NCBI GenBank assembly: GCA_963786765.1
Contig: CAWBAJ010000008.1
Coordinates: forward strand, 558,001 to 622,000
Origin: DATKNA01 sp963786765
GTDB taxonomy: Bacteria; Actinomycetota; Actinomycetes; Actinomycetales; Kineosporiaceae
DNA length: 64,000 nt
Direction of reading: 5' to 3'
Part shown: positions 63,233-64,000 of the stretch, in pieces
Position numbering within the stretch: the first letter of the stretch is position 1
Layout of the letters: the number at the start of each line of letters is the position of its first letter
Notes under the pieces: generated by a model
Seen by the model: the letters and a program-made list of their open reading frames with translations, nothing else
Told to the model about the DNA's origin: nothing
Databases searched by the model: none
Made by a program: the position numbers and the translations under genes

Positions 63233-64000
63233 CTAGGCGTTCCGGTGACGTACCAGCCAGAGCGTCGCTGCGAGGAGCAACAGCGATACGAGGGTGAGCC
63301 AGCCGAACTCGATCCACTGGAAGGTCCAGTATCGGCTGTCGGGCTGGTAGCTGGTCCATTGGGTGTAGCCGTGCTGGAGCAGGTATTGGACGGGTCGACA
63401 GCTGCTTCCGGGCCCGGCCCGGAGTCGCCGCCCCCGTTGCTGCTCTGGAAGCCGATGGCCTGCAGGACCTGGTTGATCTGGGCGTCGCCGACGCGAACGC
63501 CGCCGTGGGTCCACCACTGGTCGATCGGGAGGTCGCTGTCCGGCAGCTGCAGACTGGTCGTGGTCAGCGGGGTCTGGTAGTGCCGCCGCAGGTCGAGGCG
63601 AGGAACGCCAGGCCGGTCCACAGCGCCAAGGTCGCCGCCAGCGCGGGCACGACCCGGCGCGAGCAGGCCGGCGAGCACGCCGAGGGCGAAAGCCGGCCAG
63701 CGCCCAGCCCGCGACGGCGACGCCGGTGACAGGGAAGATGCTGGCGTGTAGGCGCGGCAGGATCCCGCTGTCGACCAGCGGCTGGTTGTACCAGGTGATC
63801 AGCGCCCCGAAGGCGCGTGACGACGGCGACGCCGAGCGCGCCGGGGACCATCAGGGCGATCAGCCAGCGCATCCGGCCGACTCCCTGGGTCCAGGCGTAG
63901 CGGAAGGTTCCGGTCTCGAGCTCCGGGCCAGCAGCGGGCGCGCCGGCGAAGGCGCCGATCAGGCCGGGGACCCAGACGAACATCGCCCCGGCGAAGCCGG
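63233..64000 (-). pseudogene. ABC-2-type transporter permease, broken and cut by the window edge
   Basis: From the right edge leftwards: AGAMFVWVPGLIGAFAGAPA, ELETGTFRYAWTQGVGRMRW, LIALMVPGALGVAVVT. Then in shifted frames come LITWYNQPLVDSGILPRLHA, RRVVPALAATLALWTGLAFL, LRRHYQTPLTTTSLQLPDSD and, after another shift near 63390, VQYLLQHGYTQWTSYQPDSR with WIEFGWLTLVSLLLLAATLW to the stop at 63233. It is the C-terminal ~250 residues of a six-helix permease from an antibiotic-type ABC exporter. At least three indels are present. The ATPase partner would lie beyond the right edge. Confidence 0.75.

Overview
The window is very GC-rich, densely packed DNA with many GTG starts and short or absent spacers. 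Its gene content is typical of a free-living soil or plant-associated actinomycete: MSMEG_1061-type PPOX protein, TIGR03086/DinB fold proteins, SpoIIE/RsbW-like signalling, an F420-type luciferase-like oxidoreductase, DUF222/13E12 HNH debris, ACC deaminase and polyprenol-linked GT39/GT2-GtrA glycosyltransferases. A Pseudonocardiales-like host is a guess. No rRNA, tRNA, CRISPR array, prophage or plasmid core is visible.

0-7.3 kb: a truncated CaCA-family cation antiporter behind a yybP-ykoY (Mn2+) riboswitch; an ArsR regulator divergent from an MFS exporter with a palindrome between them; a GNAT; and a two-gene cell-surface glycosylation operon (GT2-GtrA then GT39, ATGA overlap). 7.3-10.4 kb: repeats, a deleted 13E12 HNH gene, a RidA-like protein, a frameshifted acdS and a YiaA/YiaB membrane protein. 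10.5-23.3 kb: a TetR/flavin-monooxygenase divergon with four operator-like palindromes, a short homodimeric PDH-E1-like enzyme, carbonic anhydrase, a LysR/EamA pair, a GH43 lipoprotein, aldose 1-epimerase, a Rieske protein with a polyaspartate arm, an FNT channel and an APH-fold kinase.

23.3-29.5 kb: a three-gene signalling operon with 4-nt overlaps (membrane sensor, REC-histidine kinase, REC-ATPase), an MFS transporter, a Cys-rich pentapeptide-repeat gene and a PPOX protein. 29.6-43 kb: a second GT39 paralogue with a proven-looking hairpin behind it, a LexA-box-like palindrome between a DUF6504-like gene and an FAD monooxygenase, a YafY/DinB pair, a MEDS sensor and a P-loop kinase fused in frame to an FMN alpha-hydroxyacid dehydrogenase. 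43-49 kb: two polysaccharide-deacetylase proteins flank a ~1,286-residue signalling hub (PAS-GAF-HK-REC-PAS-PP2C-ATPase).

49-64 kb: a strongly disrupted zone. Cupin, RidA remnant, ABM, YCII, LuxR-hydrolase and LLM genes all carry indels; then come two adjacent very large beta-rich proteins of unknown function (1,352 and ~995 residues), a class C serine hydrolase, a PLDc_N membrane peptide, a broken RidA gene, an IS3-family transposase fragment and a broken ABC permease running off the right edge.

A recurring theme is one-base indels in otherwise well-conserved genes, often in G/C runs, together with in-frame microrepeats (9, 12, 15 and 18 bp). Sequencing error and genuine decay cannot be separated from the sequence alone.
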